From contig JBNLGG010000085.1 in assembly GCA_050305935.1 (NCBI GenBank), positions 1-14,699 of the forward strand: a stretch of 14,699 nt of DNA, in the 5' to 3' direction. The notes under the pieces are model-generated. The model was not told where the DNA came from. It ran no database searches and worked only from the letters and a program-made list of their open reading frames with translations. This stretch comes from CAJXNP01 sp050305935 (GTDB lineage Bacteria; Bacteroidota; Bacteroidia; Cytophagales; Cyclobacteriaceae). Positions 14,291 to 14,699 of the stretch are shown in pieces. How positions within the stretch are numbered: position 1 is the first letter of the stretch; the number at the start of each line of letters is the position of its first letter. The translations under genes and the position numbers were made by a program.

Positions 14291-14699
14291 AGCTTGTTAA
14301 TGGTGCCAATGGTAAACTAATCATAAATTTATCCTTTGTTTGGTTTGTTACAATCGACCGGGCGGTGACTAATTTAAAACGTTCATTTAAATTTTGTAAA
14401 CCAATTCCTGAGGAGCTTTGAATGTTCCCTTTTTTTTGAATGGTGTTGATAATAACCAATTGATTATCAATAATATCAATCCAGATGTCTAAAGGCTTTT
14501 TTTCACTGATCTCATTATGCTTCACTGCATTTTCAAAAGCGATAAAGATGGATGTGGGAGGAATGAGGTATCTCTTTAATTCTCCAACTTCAAAGTTTTT
14601 CCTAACAATCAAAGCATTGCCAAACCGCAGATGAAGCAGGGCAATGTAACGTTCTGTAAAAGCCAGCTCATCTTCCAGCAAGATAAGGGTATAGTCCTT
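14271..14699 (-). CDS. LytS/YesM-type sensor histidine kinase (5' end cut by window edge)
   Basis: Only the C-terminal 142 residues are inside the window; the frame stays open through base 14699. It contains the part after the phosphorylated His region (LEDELAFTERYIALLHLRFG) and the ATPase domain: N-box FENAVKHN and G-box SSSGIGLQNLNERF. This arrangement is that of the LytS/YesM histidine-kinase family, which pairs with LytTR regulators. The sensor domain, membrane segments and the phosphorylated His lie beyond the edge. It ends in three His codons and overlaps the response regulator start by 20 nt. Confidence 0.93.
   Translation of the reverse strand, partial: KDYTLILLEDELAFTERYIALLHLRFGNALIVRKNFEVGELKRYLIPPTSIFIAFENAVKHNEISEKKPLDIWIDIIDNQLVIINTIQKKGNIQSSSGIGLQNLNERFKLVTARSIVTNQTKDKFMISLPLAPLTSYESHHH

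Overview
This window looks like a chromosomal segment of a Bacteroidota bacterium, probably Cytophagales-like. The support is: -7/-33 promoter elements of the TAnnTTTG / TTTG type upstream of several genes, weak or absent Shine-Dalgarno sequences, many lipoprotein and secretion signals, a CarboxypepD_reg-like protein, and a LytTR two-component pair. No rRNA, tRNA, CRISPR array, insertion sequence or phage gene was seen. One assembly gap (98 N) lies inside a repetitive gene.

Layout. (1) Positions 1-4164, minus strand: a probable operon of three secreted carbohydrate esterases, in transcription order a CE15-like glucuronoyl esterase, an SGNH/GDSL lipoprotein esterase and a sialate-O-acetylesterase-like protein that runs off the left edge. 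Together they suggest removal of ester decorations from a complex polysaccharide. (2) 4262-6009, plus strand: a four-cysteine, single-membrane-span protein with a CarboxypepD_reg-like domain, translationally coupled by a 1-nt overlap to a secreted transglutaminase-like protein. (3) 6045-7897: a small DUF1761 membrane protein on minus, divergent from a DJ-1/AraC-type (GlxA-like) regulator that is followed closely by a small unknown protein. (4) 8156-9856, minus: a secreted protein with a degenerate EF-hand-like loop, a very aromatic and His-rich middle, and a Ser/Arg/Asn tail made of 14-residue repeats; the N gap falls in these repeats. (5) 9857-10288: no convincing gene. (6) 10289-11543: an NTF2/SnoaL-like lipoprotein (minus) divergent from a YceI-like lipoprotein (plus) that has a textbook Bacteroidota promoter and an intrinsic terminator. 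(7) 11711-13227: a sterol-desaturase/fatty-acid-hydroxylase-family membrane enzyme (minus) divergent from a TetR regulator (plus). Their shared 106-nt spacer carries two identical 22-bp operator-like repeats interleaved with both promoters. The TetR reading frame is shifted by one base near its C-terminus. (8) 13228-14699: a hairpin, a doubtful small ORF, and on minus a LytTR response regulator overlapping the end of its LytS/YesM-type histidine kinase, which runs off the right edge.

The most interesting unit is the TetR/fatty-acid-hydroxylase control region, because the regulatory logic can be read directly from the DNA. The best candidates for undescribed biology are the coupled four-cysteine/transglutaminase pair and the repeat-tailed aromatic secreted protein. 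The apparent repeat duplication around the N gap is probably partly an assembly artefact.
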